Source: Gammaproteobacteria bacterium
Lineage (GTDB): Bacteria > Pseudomonadota > Gammaproteobacteria > Pseudomonadales > PIVM01
Assembly (NCBI GenBank): GCA_003353945.1
Contig: PIVM01000015.1
Span: forward strand, 1 to 64,000
Direction: 5' to 3'
DNA length: 64,000 nt
A program made the position numbers and the translations under genes. This document shows positions 44,191 through 53,021 of this stretch, one piece after another; the first letter of the stretch is position 1; each line of letters starts with the position of its first letter. The notes beneath the pieces are model-generated. The model searched no databases. It was not told the DNA's origin and saw nothing but the letters and a program-made list of their open reading frames with translations.

Positions 44191-45036
44191 TTGAGTCAAT
44201 ACGAAGTCTATACTTCCGTGATTCAGCGGGTATTGCAGGACGAAGAGTGCTTGCCCAGTTTACCCTCAATTACTCTTAAGATCCGCCAGGCAATAGCAGA
44301 TGATTCTGCTACGGTCCGGCAATTAGTCAGTCTTATCCGAACAGATCCTGGTCTTAGCGCGCTTTTGATGAAGTCTGCCTCCAGTCCTTTGTATAAAACA
44401 GCATCTCCGGTTAAAACACTTGATGGGGTTGTTGCGTTGATTGGCATGGATGCGGTTAATAATCTTGTCATGTTGCACAGTGTGCGAGGGATGTTTGTCA
44501 GTAAAGACCCGCGATTAAAATTATTGTTTGACAGAACTTGGCGGCGTCAGATTATGAAAGCGGGCTTAAGCTGTTTTTTGGCAAAAAAACTCAGATATCA
44601 GTCCGTGGATGAGGTGCTAATATGCAGTTTGTTGTCTGAGGTTGGCAGTCTGGCGGTGATATCAGCCTTTAACGATTTGAAGGAAGTGCCTGATGCCCAG
44701 GATTACATTACTTTATGCCGAAATTACAGCAAACTATTAGGTGTGACCTTATTAACTAAGTGGAATGTGGATGAAGAACTCATTGAAGTGATTAAACACT
44801 GCGGTCAATGGGAAGAAACAAACACTGGCAGAATAACAGGTACGGATATTATTAACCTCTCCCTTTATCATACTGTTTTGTGGATGAATAGCTCCGCGAA
44901 ACTTCCGAACGTTGAGACATTGGCGCTTTACCCAAAGCTATGCCCGCCCGATAATGAAATCAACGATAATCATGAGTTGGTTTTGGTGGCCAGGCATAAG
45001 GATCAGGTAAAACAGATTGTTGCTTCACTGCAGTAG
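44191..45036 (+). CDS. HDOD domain protein
   Basis: A 281-residue protein covering one HDOD domain: LPSLPSITLKIRQAIADDSATVRQLVSLI, RTDPGLSALLMKSASSPLYK and VKTLDGVVALIGMDAVNNLV. HDOD proteins lack the catalytic HD pair and act in signalling, often near chemotaxis or c-di-GMP functions. The start is a TTG at 44191, preceded by a strong CGGAGGAAAA; no ATG is near. No other output domain is attached. An unrecognised gene follows 81 bp downstream on the same strand. Confidence 0.88.
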   Translation: MSQYEVYTSVIQRVLQDEECLPSLPSITLKIRQAIADDSATVRQLVSLIRTDPGLSALLMKSASSPLYKTASPVKTLDGVVALIGMDAVNNLVMLHSVRGMFVSKDPRLKLLFDRTWRRQIMKAGLSCFLAKKLRYQSVDEVLICSLLSEVGSLAVISAFNDLKEVPDAQDYITLCRNYSKLLGVTLLTKWNVDEELIEVIKHCGQWEETNTGRITGTDIINLSLYHTVLWMNSSAKLPNVETLALYPKLCPPDNEINDNHELVLVARHKDQVKQIVASLQ

Positions 45037-45117
45037 TGATTTGTTCTTCGATATTTCCTGGTTGTATCAGTATAATTCCTAAAAAAAATAATGTGCTTCA
45101 GATAAGAGGTGTGTATT

Positions 45118-45729
45118 TTGGCCGTTAGTGACCATGTTAAATCTTGTGTTGAGTTGCTCAATCAACAGCAGTTTGATAATGCTTTTGTTCAGCTGAGCCA
45201 GGCAATCGATGTTACTGCAAAAAAAAGCTGCTCAGGAAAAAAAAGCGCTTGGCGGTGTCGGGCATTTCTGAAAACGCATTTGCCCTTTGCTTTGTGGTGT
45301 ATGCAAAATACAGTTGCGAGTGAGCAGCTATCTATGGTTACTTATTTTTCAGAACAAGAAATCAAGTTGCCAGAAGCTGAAAAGTGGCAGGACGCTGTGT
45401 ATAGCGCACTGCGCAGTGGTATGCGAGGTGAAAAGAATTTAAAGGAAAAGCTCGACATATGCAGCGATACCAAAATCTCTGAACGCAATGGTAAAATTCG
45501 TTTTCCTGTGACACTGCTTGAGGCACTGCTCTTTGCGGTTGTTATTGATCCGGCTAATAACAAAGAGCGAGTGGAGGATCATTATCGTTTCTATTTTTCC
45601 AGGCAACCAGTCAGGCTCAATGCGCTTTGGGGTGATAAGGACGCGTTGATTGCTGCGGTACGCAATGGCTGCATAGCTGATCTTGAACAACAACTAAAGC
45701 GTGTTGTGGACGATTTGGCTGTTTGTTAG
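45118..45729 (+). CDS. uncharacterised protein downstream of an HDOD gene
   Basis: A 203-residue soluble protein (AVSDHVKSCVELLNQQQF onward) with helical character and no signal peptide or membrane segment. I do not recognise the family. TTG at 45118 is chosen because AAGAGG lies at proper spacing; a GTG at 45109 would sit almost on top of that site. A notable feature is five cysteines. The short gap to the HDOD gene suggests cotranscription and perhaps a partner role, but that is inference only. Confidence 0.6.
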   Translation: MAVSDHVKSCVELLNQQQFDNAFVQLSQAIDVTAKKSCSGKKSAWRCRAFLKTHLPFALWCMQNTVASEQLSMVTYFSEQEIKLPEAEKWQDAVYSALRSGMRGEKNLKEKLDICSDTKISERNGKIRFPVTLLEALLFAVVIDPANNKERVEDHYRFYFSRQPVRLNALWGDKDALIAAVRNGCIADLEQQLKRVVDDLAVC

Positions 45730-46264
45730 TAAGTAAGTAAGGGGTGCCCTCTTAGCTCCACCAGCCGCTATATATTGTGATTAGCCTTTTCTATGCTCTG
45801 CGCCATTGACGGTGGCCATCAAAAGTGTCGCATTGATTATCGTACCATGGAATAGACTAAAGCCCCCACCTGCGGATGAATTGGATATGGGATTTGCACA
45901 AAGAAAAGCGGCTTTGCTAGGCAATCGAAGCACTGTGATCACTTGTGTCGCTGGGTAGATCACCCTACTTTTTTCCTTCACTTTAGCCTATGCCATCCGA
46001 GGATGTGCAATATACGAACAAAGTGGTTGCATTATAATATGCATATCTTGTACGCTCTCTGCAGAGGTTCTTTTGACGATAACAACCCAATTATAACAAT
46101 AATTGTCAAGACTCGACCAAAGAAGTACTTTTGCTCGTTGCTGAAAGATCCTGATAGGTTGAATACATTGCCAATGTTCAAGTGTGTGGCCAGTTCAGGT
46201 GCGCTTGAATTCGGTAGAAACAATAATAATCACAAAACGCTTTTTTCGCGTAAGGACAGTAGAC
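45730..46264. other. intergenic region, no gene seen
   Basis: A 535-bp spacer. Several short frames exist on both strands, but none has a sensible start, ribosome binding site or recognisable sequence. TATAAT at about 46036 might belong to a promoter for the downstream LRR gene. No strong hairpin found. Confidence 0.45.
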
Positions 46265-48301
46265 ATGCTTTCCTCAATTAAAACTGTATTTGATGCAGCG
46301 CTGAACAATGTTTTTCACCAACTACTGATCTGCCTGTTCGCGATAATTTGCGTTGGAACTGTTGGTTGCGTGCCACCACCTGGCGGCACAAGTGGTGGTC
46401 CGAGCGCCGATCAAATCTTTCAAAATCCGCCTGTAAATACCCATTTTGACGTGAATTCAGGCACCGTTACACTTACCCGCAGTGCGGTAGACTACACGAC
46501 GATTTGCTATACTACAGACGGCTCAACGCCAGCCTTTGCAGCAGCTTCCTGCGCTGGGGGAAGTACAGCTACTTATCTGGGTAGCATCGAATTAAGTTGC
46601 GACAGTGAAGAAACCGGTGTGGTACAAAAAGACGTTCGAATTGTTTTTAGCTGGAATGGCGTAGAGCAATTTAGAAACGCAAGTTATTTGCTGACTTGCT
46701 CCGTTCCTTCAAATGTCACCGTTTTCAACTTGAGTGGAACAGGTAATATTGTTGGGGGCGCTCCTGGCACACTAACACTCACCGGTTTCGCACAACTGGA
46801 CCGGGATACCGGAATTCTAAGTTTCAAGTCTAGCAATACCTCGGTAACCGATTTTTCCAACATTACTACAACTGAGGAAGGTACTGTCTCTGGTCAGTGG
46901 GCGGAGCCTGTTCTGAATACACTGGAGGGGCTAACCACAGTTACTAACTGTATCAATAATGGCGGTCTTGCGAACGGTTGCTCCTATGTCACATTGGACG
47001 CTCAAAGCAATCTGGGTATTACGCTGGAGAGTGACCCCATTACTTTCGACCTGAGTGCAGGTGGTGTCACAGTCTTTTCGAGCAGTGTTGCCCGAGTTCC
47101 TCCGGCAGTACCTCTGGCAGTGACAACAAATATTACTTATACATTAACTGCATTGGATAGCAATGAAGAGCTGCCCACGTTCACGGTGGGGGGTACTGTC
47201 AATGGCCTCACCGCCGGCACCTTGGTTCTTGAACTCAATGAGAGCGAATTGCTATCGGTTACTGCCAACGGGGCCTTCAATTTCACGATAGAACTCAATG
47301 ATGGTGCCATGTATGCGGTCGCAGTGCATACGGATCCGTCAGGCTTGCGTTGTGAGGTCAGTAATGGTACGGGTACCATTTCCGTCGCAGAGGTTAATAA
47401 TATCAGTGTTACCTGCAGCAACCCAGCCATTGCGGATCTGGTTTTTCCTGATAAGGAGCTCGCCTCTTGCGTATCAGCCGCCGCGCTGGGTTTGACTAAT
47501 ATGTCTGAACTCACCGAACTTGACTGCCATGGGCGGGGAATACTGAAAGCTACGGGTATTGAGCAGCTAACAGCACTGACCTCCTTGAATCTGAGTGACA
47601 ACCTATTGGCGAGCATCGATATCAGCAACCTTACGGTATTAAGCAATTTGAATCTCGCGACTAACCACTTAACCAGTATTGATCTCAGTAGCAATTTGGC
47701 TTTAACGGTGGTGAATCTCTTTGATAACTGGCTGACTCAAATTGATACCAGCAGTAATACCGAATTAATAAGTTTTGCTGCAAACACGAATCCGCTAAGC
47801 AGCATCAACCTCCAAAGCAACACAGCGTTGAAGACACTGGTGCTGGGACAAAATCCATTAACTAGCCTTGATTTGACTAACAACACTGCTCTTGAAGGCA
47901 TGCTCCTTTTGAATCTCGATGTCGACAGCGTTGACCTGACTAATAATCCCAATTTGACACTGTTACTTTTATTGAATTTGCCAGTGCTCAGCAGCATTGA
48001 TCTGACAAATAACGTGGCATTAACGCATATTCAGATAAACGACACGCTGTTGTCGGACATTAACATCAGTGCAAATACAACGGCAAAAACAATACATCTG
48101 GCTAACAATCAGCTAAGCGCAATCGATCTTAGCGCCAACACGGCATTGACGTCGTTAAATTTGACCAATAACCAGCTTTCGACGATTAATCTGGATACGA
48201 ATACTTTGTTAACAACAGCGACCCTGACCGGAAATACCTTCAGCGCAGCGACCTTGAGTTATTTGCTGGGGCTAACGACAATTACAAATCTGACGTATTA
48301 G
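46265..48301 (+). CDS. exported leucine-rich-repeat protein with chitobiase-like domain
   Basis: A 678-residue protein. The N terminus has a hydrophobic export segment (LLICLFAIICVGTVGC) with a possible lipid-modified cysteine. It is followed by a CHB_HEX C-terminal-like domain (TICYTTDGSTPAFAA), two Ig-like or beta regions, and a leucine-rich repeat domain (residues about 420-675). The repeats are about 21 residues, of the form LTSLNLSDNLLASIDIS, with about 11 units. This style is best known from Bacteroidetes. Function is unknown; binding or adhesion is likely. ATG at 46265. Confidence 0.8.
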   Translation: MLSSIKTVFDAALNNVFHQLLICLFAIICVGTVGCVPPPGGTSGGPSADQIFQNPPVNTHFDVNSGTVTLTRSAVDYTTICYTTDGSTPAFAAASCAGGSTATYLGSIELSCDSEETGVVQKDVRIVFSWNGVEQFRNASYLLTCSVPSNVTVFNLSGTGNIVGGAPGTLTLTGFAQLDRDTGILSFKSSNTSVTDFSNITTTEEGTVSGQWAEPVLNTLEGLTTVTNCINNGGLANGCSYVTLDAQSNLGITLESDPITFDLSAGGVTVFSSSVARVPPAVPLAVTTNITYTLTALDSNEELPTFTVGGTVNGLTAGTLVLELNESELLSVTANGAFNFTIELNDGAMYAVAVHTDPSGLRCEVSNGTGTISVAEVNNISVTCSNPAIADLVFPDKELASCVSAAALGLTNMSELTELDCHGRGILKATGIEQLTALTSLNLSDNLLASIDISNLTVLSNLNLATNHLTSIDLSSNLALTVVNLFDNWLTQIDTSSNTELISFAANTNPLSSINLQSNTALKTLVLGQNPLTSLDLTNNTALEGMLLLNLDVDSVDLTNNPNLTLLLLLNLPVLSSIDLTNNVALTHIQINDTLLSDINISANTTAKTIHLANNQLSAIDLSANTALTSLNLTNNQLSTINLDTNTLLTTATLTGNTFSAATLSYLLGLTTITNLTY

Positions 48302-48318
48302 AATCAGAGGGTGTTGGC

Positions 48319-48355
48319 GCGACAAAGCCTAAAGTTTTTCTTGCGGGTTTGTCGC
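48319..48355 (+). terminator. possible terminator after the LRR gene
   Basis: GCGACAAA (48319-48326) and TTTGTCGC (48348-48355) form an 8-bp stem with a 21-nt loop, 18 bp after the LRR stop. No T tract follows, so it is a weak call. Confidence 0.35.
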
Positions 48356-48605
48356 AAGTTGATGGCAGTCATTTGGAGGGGGCAGTCCGACCGCGTCGTT
48401 TATCGGATGCACGAAACAGAACCTGTTCCTCTTGGCGGAGAAGGTTAACGCTCACGTTTTTTAAACGTAAGGGCTGCGGGGAAAATGTATTATTTCCGAG
48501 GCCCTAAAATCATTGTTGGTAATAAGTGTGAATAGAGCAAACGCATTTGATTGCTATTATTGACATGGGTTTGGAAAAGTTCGGTGTGCTAGCAGAGCTT
48601 GCCAG

Positions 48606-48641
48606 AAGTCTTTGCATGATTGGAAGTTCATGCAAAGACTT
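48606..48641. repeat. 14-bp perfect inverted repeat downstream of hfq
   Basis: AAGTCTTTGCATGA (48606-48619) and TCATGCAAAGACTT (48628-48641) are perfect inverted copies around an 8-base loop. A third, partial copy (ATGCAAAAAGTC) follows at 48643. It starts 33 bp past the hfq stop. Neither strand has a T tract after the stem, so it does not look like an intrinsic terminator. The rest of the 372-bp gap shows only a small ACGTTT palindrome at 48454-48468. Confidence 0.75.
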
Positions 48642-48673
48642 ATGCAAAAAGTCCTATAAATCTCTCACAAGAT

Positions 48674-48919
48674 CTATGAGTCGTTTTCTTCGTCGGAATC
48701 CTGTGGGGGGATGCGAACGTTGCGTGAAGGCAGAATAGTTGATATGGCATGTTTATACACCACTTGAGTTGTAACGTTTTTTAACATTACAACGAATTGA
48801 TCGAAACTATCAACAGTGCCCTGCAATTTTATGCCGTTAACCAAGAAAATAGATACCGGAATTCGTTCTTTGCGCAGGATGTTTAGGTAAGGATCTTGTA
48901 CGTTTTGTCCTTTTTTCAT
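48674..48919 (-). CDS. hfq: RNA chaperone Hfq
   Basis: An 81-residue (or 85-residue, from an in-frame ATG at 48931) Sm-like hexameric RNA chaperone. Sm1 motif: [27 protein letters not shown] with [13 protein letters not shown]; Sm2 motif: [13 protein letters not shown]. The proximal-face residues Gln, Phe, Lys and the YKHAI motif are intact. The C-terminal tail is short and acidic (SDEENDS). Hfq pairs small RNAs with mRNAs. It is not next to miaA or hflX, the usual gammaproteobacterial neighbours; here it lies between an LRR gene and minE. It could be a relocated or second copy. Confidence 0.93.
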   Translation of the reverse strand: MKKGQNVQDPYLNILRKERIPVSIFLVNGIKLQGTVDSFDQFVVMLKNVTTQVVYKHAISTILPSRNVRIPPQDSDEENDS

Positions 48920-48931
48920 CGGGGGAACCAT

Positions 48932-49317
48932 TTTTAATTTATTAATTGCATTAAGAGTAGTTGGTCTTTAAGCGAACTACAAAATATCGAATTATCACTA
49001 AATCTGCTATGCAGCGCTTTTTATAGATAATGCTGAGCAAATAAGTATAACAAAAAAACACTGTCGACGTTACCAAATGACTCATTCAGTTCATAATCTT
49101 CCAATATTTTAGAATTGTGAACCTAATCAATGAGCTAATTTGTAATTGTGATGCTCCATTGGGTTGGCTTTAGTACAGGCAATACAATCAGCACCATCTA
49201 AGCTTTAATAGTCTATAGTGATTTGTAGAGCAGTCGAAAGCATTGAGGTCAATATGGTCATTCCTGGTGTTGTTTCTCTCCCTCCCTGTAAAAGTGCTTC
49301 TTCTGAATAGGCTTCCT
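48932..49317. other. intergenic region upstream of hfq
   Basis: A 386-bp AT-rich spacer between hfq and minE (both minus strand). It likely carries the hfq promoter. I see a loose inverted repeat (GTAGTT/AACTAC) near 48958-48981 but no gene, and no clear terminator for minE. Confidence 0.4.
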
Positions 49318-49566
49318 TTAGTCAGGCAAGGTGATATTTAATTCCAGCACTGAGCAGTCGCTCTGGTTTTCCAAGTTGACTGAAATGTCATCATTGTCAA
49401 CGCTAACGTATTTTTTAATGACATCAAGAATCTCTTTTTGCATGTCGACAAGAAAGTCCGGTTGGTCAATGCGCTGGCGTTCGTGCGCTACGATGATCTG
49501 CAGGCGCTCTTTTGCAACAGAGGCGGAGCTGGGTTTGCTTTTGCGAAAATAACTGAAAATACTCAT
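49318..49566 (-). CDS. minE: cell division topological specificity factor MinE
   Basis: An 82-residue protein with the MinD-binding N-terminal helix/strand region ([19 protein letters not shown]) and a C-terminal topological domain. It displaces MinC and stimulates MinD ATPase, driving pole-to-pole oscillation that places the septum at midcell. It follows minD by 3 bp as last gene of minCDE. Confidence 0.96.
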   Translation of the reverse strand: MSIFSYFRKSKPSSASVAKERLQIIVAHERQRIDQPDFLVDMQKEILDVIKKYVSVDNDDISVNLENQSDCSVLELNITLPD

Positions 49567-49569
49567 TCC

Positions 49570-50388
49570 TCAGGCTCCTAAACCTGCAAATAGTCGTTTA
49601 AAAATGCCTTTTTTTGCTGTACTGACAAATCGCATGTCGACTTCCTGGCCCAAGAGCCGTAAGACGGCATCTTGATAGGCCAGGCCTGCTTCAGCCTGCT
49701 CATCAAGAATAACCGGTATTCCCTGGTTAGATGCGTTTAATACTGCCTGTGATTCAGGAATAACGCCAACCAGCGGGATAGCCAGAATATCAAGCACATC
49801 GTCAATTGCCAGCATCTCACCTTTTTCAACACGCTCGGGGTTGTATCGAGTGAGAAGCAAATGCTCTTTTATGGGCGCTTCGCCACATTCTACACGACGG
49901 GTTTTACTGTGCAGGATACCTAGTATACGATCTGAATCCCGTACTGAGGACACTTCGGGATTGGTGACAACAATGGCTTGATCAGCATAGTACATAGCCA
50001 TCAACGCGCCTTTCTCAATGCCAGCGGGTGAGTCACAAATGATATAGTCAAAGTTCTTTGCCAGTTCTTCCAGCACTCTTTGCACGCCGTCCTGATCCAG
50101 TGCGTCTTTGTCGCGCGTTTGTGAGGCAGGCAATATGTGCAAATTATCGACTCGTTTGTCTTTGATCATGGCTTGGTTGATATTGGCTTCGCCTCTGATC
50201 ACATTGACGAAATCGTAAACGACTCGACGTTCACATCCCATAATCAGGTCCAGATTACGCAGGCCTACATCAAAATCGATGATGACCGTTTTATGGCCTT
50301 GCATGGCAAGGCCTGTACCCACAGCCGCGCTTGTGGTGGTTTTACCCACGCCGCCTTTACCGGATGTGACGACAATGATTTCGGCCAC
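49570..50388 (-). CDS. minD: septum site-determining ATPase MinD
   Basis: A 272-residue deviant Walker A ATPase (VTSGKGGVGKTTTSAAVG). Other motifs are VVIIDFDVGLRNLDLIMG, IICDSPAGIE and VVTNPEVSSVRDSDRI. The C-terminal amphipathic helix that binds membrane (GIFKRLFAGLGA) is present. It recruits MinC to the membrane. Middle gene of minCDE. Confidence 0.98.
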   Translation of the reverse strand: MAEIIVVTSGKGGVGKTTTSAAVGTGLAMQGHKTVIIDFDVGLRNLDLIMGCERRVVYDFVNVIRGEANINQAMIKDKRVDNLHILPASQTRDKDALDQDGVQRVLEELAKNFDYIICDSPAGIEKGALMAMYYADQAIVVTNPEVSSVRDSDRILGILHSKTRRVECGEAPIKEHLLLTRYNPERVEKGEMLAIDDVLDILAIPLVGVIPESQAVLNASNQGIPVILDEQAEAGLAYQDAVLRLLGQEVDMRFVSTAKKGIFKRLFAGLGA

Positions 50389-50410
50389 AGTGTTTCTCTC
50401 CCAATAGTAT

Positions 50411-51148
50411 TTAAGATATTAGCGGTTCTATTAGCAAGGTTTCATCGATTAAACGAGCCTGCATGCTTTTTCCCCAGCCGCTATTTTGAAAATCTTCAGC
50501 CAGCTTGAAATAACCCGCAACGGAGATCAGCTGTGCTTCCATCCGTTGGCAAAATATCCTTGCTGATTGATCTCCGCTGACACCGGCCAGCGCTCGTCCC
50601 CGCAATGTGCCGTAAATATGAATATGGCCGTCAGCCATCACTTCTGCTGCTTCACTGACATTGCTCATTATGATCAAGTCACCGGCAGGTACGTAAATTT
50701 GCTGCCCGGAACGTACTGGCTGGGTAATTACCTTGCTGGGACGATGTTCAGGTACTGTTGGGAGAGTCTGAGCATCGCTTTGTTCATCAGTTTGTGCTGA
50801 TGATTTGTTTTGCGGTGTCTCTGGTTCTTCGACCCTGCGCTGTTGCGATTGGTTTAAAAACGCGTACCCCTGAGCTTCAACCAGTACTTTTTGGTTCTCC
50901 TGTCCACGGTAAGCGACCGGTTTAAGCTGTAGCTGGCGGCAGATATCAAACAGGCGCTGGGCATTGAAACCGTCCAGGTTCGGGATTTTTTCCAGACCGA
51001 GCACTACCGGGGCGCCGTTGAAGAACCCTGGCATCTGGTTGATAAGACTGCTTAATTCAGATTCAAAAAGCTCGTAGTTAAGATCGAGCAATTCAAGAAT
51101 TGTAAATGGCAGCAGGCCGCCTTTGACCTTGACGGTTTGGCATTTCAT
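50411..51148 (-). CDS. minC: septum formation inhibitor MinC
   Basis: A 245-residue inhibitor of FtsZ polymerisation. N-terminal domain: VKGGLLPFTILELLDLNYELFE, PVVLGLEKI. A variable Gln/Glu-rich linker (about 105-135) joins the C-terminal beta-helix domain, PVRSGQQIYVPAGDLIIMSNV with GHIHIYGTLRGRALAG. First gene of minCDE, 22 bp before minD. The promoter must lie in the following 230-bp spacer. Confidence 0.96.
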   Translation of the reverse strand: MKCQTVKVKGGLLPFTILELLDLNYELFESELSSLINQMPGFFNGAPVVLGLEKIPNLDGFNAQRLFDICRQLQLKPVAYRGQENQKVLVEAQGYAFLNQSQQRRVEEPETPQNKSSAQTDEQSDAQTLPTVPEHRPSKVITQPVRSGQQIYVPAGDLIIMSNVSEAAEVMADGHIHIYGTLRGRALAGVSGDQSARIFCQRMEAQLISVAGYFKLAEDFQNSGWGKSMQARLIDETLLIEPLIS

Positions 51149-51271
51149 GGTGTCCCAGCTTTATTTTTCTCCCCCAGAGGGTCGGCATTCTAGCGCAGTT
51201 GAGGCAGAATCTAAATGAAGAAAGTTCCCTTTCTGTGATCTAATTTGAATTTAAAAAAATGGGCTTGTTTG

Positions 51272-51295
51272 GCCTGAATGAATCAGGCTCTTTTT
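51272..51295 (+). terminator. intrinsic-terminator-like hairpin without an obvious upstream gene
   Basis: GCCTGA (51272-51277) and TCAGGC (51283-51288) pair around ATGAA and are followed by TCTTTTT. In this orientation it would end plus-strand transcription, but no plus-strand gene lies between here and the LRR gene 3 kb away. It sits between minC and an SDR gene, both on the minus strand. Confidence 0.6.
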
Positions 51296-51380
51296 ATGTA
51301 ATTTTTAGGAAAATTACTGCAAATAATTATAGGGGAGTTCCCTTAGAAAGTTCTCTTTTCTCGGCTAGCTGTTCACAGAA

Positions 51381-52148
51381 TTAAAACGTGTTGGGGCGCA
51401 GCAACGCATCTTGCCCGCCATCAACAAAGAGCATGATACCGCAGACGAAGCGCGAGGCGGGGTCCAGCAGAAATAAAATGGCATCGGCAATCATGTCTGG
51501 AGTGGCCATTTCCCCATAGGGTATGGATTGGCTGAAATCTCTCATGGCCTGGCCGTAGGTTTCGTCATCGAGTACTTTATCGGTCATTGGTGTGCGGGTC
51601 ATGCCGGGAGCGACTGCGTTCAGACGAACACCTTCAGCCATGTACGCGGGCGCTTTTTGGCGCATCCATTCTGCCAGGGCGCGTTTGGAGCCCGCGTAGG
51701 CATTGTGCCCGTCCATTTGTTCGATTAGCTGACAGGCTGCCTCTTCATCTCCGCTAGCCAGGATTTGTAAATGTTCTTCATTGAGGCCGGGTAAGGTGGT
51801 TGAGTTGGAGGATACAGCAACAATTGCTCCCTGTTTGAGACGCACCAGATTTTTTAATCCTTCTATCAGTTCAATGGCGGAAAAATAATTTACCTTGTCG
51901 ATTAACGAATGTGGTTTAACATTTGGTCCTAAGCCAGCACAGGGAATAAAACCATCCAGGCCATCAGGTGCACGCTCTTCGATGCCTTCAATGGCACAAT
52001 TACGTCCTTTGGTCGTTGACAGATCAGCGATAATATCCGCATTTTTGATATCAACCACGATTACCTGATCGCCGCGTTGTCGCAAGCTGTCTTTGAGTGC
52101 TGCACCGATCCCGGTAGCCCCGCCTGTCATTGCGTAGATTTTGTTCAC
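51381..52148 (-). CDS. SDR family oxidoreductase, 3-alpha-hydroxysteroid dehydrogenase-like
   Basis: A 255-residue classical SDR. Cofactor motif TGGATGIGAAL, VVDIKNADIIADLSTTKGR, CAGLGPN, and the catalytic Tyr-Lys in NAYAGSKRALAEWMR. The end, LLDPASRFVCGIMLFVDGGQ and RPNTF, and the whole layout closely recall the 3-alpha-HSD/carbonyl reductase of Comamonas testosteroni as I remember it. NAD(P)-dependent reduction or oxidation of a steroid or other ketone is likely. The true substrate is unknown. Same strand as CBS gene upstream, 171 bp apart. Confidence 0.83.
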   Translation of the reverse strand: MNKIYAMTGGATGIGAALKDSLRQRGDQVIVVDIKNADIIADLSTTKGRNCAIEGIEERAPDGLDGFIPCAGLGPNVKPHSLIDKVNYFSAIELIEGLKNLVRLKQGAIVAVSSNSTTLPGLNEEHLQILASGDEEAACQLIEQMDGHNAYAGSKRALAEWMRQKAPAYMAEGVRLNAVAPGMTRTPMTDKVLDDETYGQAMRDFSQSIPYGEMATPDMIADAILFLLDPASRFVCGIMLFVDGGQDALLRPNTF

Positions 52149-52248
52149 GGTAAGTCCCCGGTCAATTATGCCGTATGGACACTAGCCCGATAAGAAGGAG
52201 AAAACAAGTGCTCTGCCAGTTTATGCTCACACGGCATGCGAGGTGATA

Positions 52249-52290
52249 GTGCGCGCTCTCTCCCGTTGAGGCGGGGGAGAACGCAGTGTG
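52249..52290. repeat. imperfect GC-rich palindrome
   Basis: Between the CBS and SDR genes, GCGCTCTCTCCC and GGGGGAGAACGC form an imperfect long stem. It could end the CBS transcript, but no T tract follows on the minus strand. Confidence 0.35.
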
Positions 52291-52319
52291 TTGGTCGGGG
52301 GGTGGATAAAGAGTAATCT

Positions 52320-52721
52320 TTAACCGCGATTGAACTCATTCACTGCAGTCAGAATACTGCGGATACTGTATTGGCCGACAAATTTGCCATTTTCCACCAC
52401 CGGCAGCCTGCGCCGGTTACCTTTGATAAGCATTTCTGCCACTTTTAAAATATCAAGATTTTTGTCGGCAGTTTCCACTTCTTCGCTCATAAACTGGCCA
52501 ACTTTGCCGCCGACCTGGCCGTAGTAACTGCCATTGAGGATAGCCTTAAGGCAGTCTACCTCGGATATTACACCGACGATTCGGTTTTCATCATCAATGA
52601 CAGTGGCGCCTGATATTTTGTTTTCAGTCATTGCGTTAATCGCATCAAAAATATCGGTTTCAGCTGTAAAAGTGACAGGGTTTTTGGTCATATGATGTTC
52701 GGCTTTAATATCTTTAAGCAT
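52320..52721 (-). CDS. CBS domain-pair protein
   Basis: A 133-residue protein of two CBS motifs: VTFTAETDIFDAINAMTENKISGATVI with GVISEVDCLKAI, and ILKVAEMLIKGNRRRLPVV with SIRSILTAV. CBS pairs bind adenosyl nucleotides and regulate partner proteins. No partner domain is attached, and no neighbour identifies the partner. Length is normal for stand-alone pairs. Confidence 0.9.
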   Translation of the reverse strand: MLKDIKAEHHMTKNPVTFTAETDIFDAINAMTENKISGATVIDDENRIVGVISEVDCLKAILNGSYYGQVGGKVGQFMSEEVETADKNLDILKVAEMLIKGNRRRLPVVENGKFVGQYSIRSILTAVNEFNRG

Positions 52722-52959
52722 TGCTTATCTCCTGTTTTATTATATTGCCCTAGCCGCTATCCTGCGCCTTTTGTGGGAATGGATCGAAGGATTTAAATCC
52801 GCGGGCTAAAGCCAAATAGGGCAGCTCAATACTACACCGGATAAAGGTGCACTTTCTAGTTTCTTAGAAGCGCCATAGTAATAAGGTAGCAGAATATCTG
52901 AGAATCAGAGGTGAAGATTTTAGGAGTTTGGGTGATTTTGCTATTTTCCAGGTGGTGAA

Positions 52960-53003
52960 GGAAAGGATTATTCGTAGTAAAATCAAACGGATAATGCCTT
53001 TCC
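52960..53003 (-). terminator. long stem-loop after the DRE-TIM aldolase gene
   Basis: GGAAAGG with TTAT and CG on one side pairs with CGGATAA, TG and CCTTTCC on the other, giving a 13-bp interrupted stem, 19 bp past the gene's stop on the minus strand. No T run follows. The remaining part of the 300-bp gap up to 52722 shows nothing else. Confidence 0.4.
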
Positions 53004-53021
53004 CTTGAGGATTTTTACTGA

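Noticed and set aside
45781..45981. 66-codon minus-strand frame in the gap before the LRR gene
   Set aside because: Low-complexity composition, no ribosome binding site and no family resemblance.
49254..49310. 17-codon frame before minE
   Set aside because: Too short, no ribosome binding site, on the opposite strand to minCDE.
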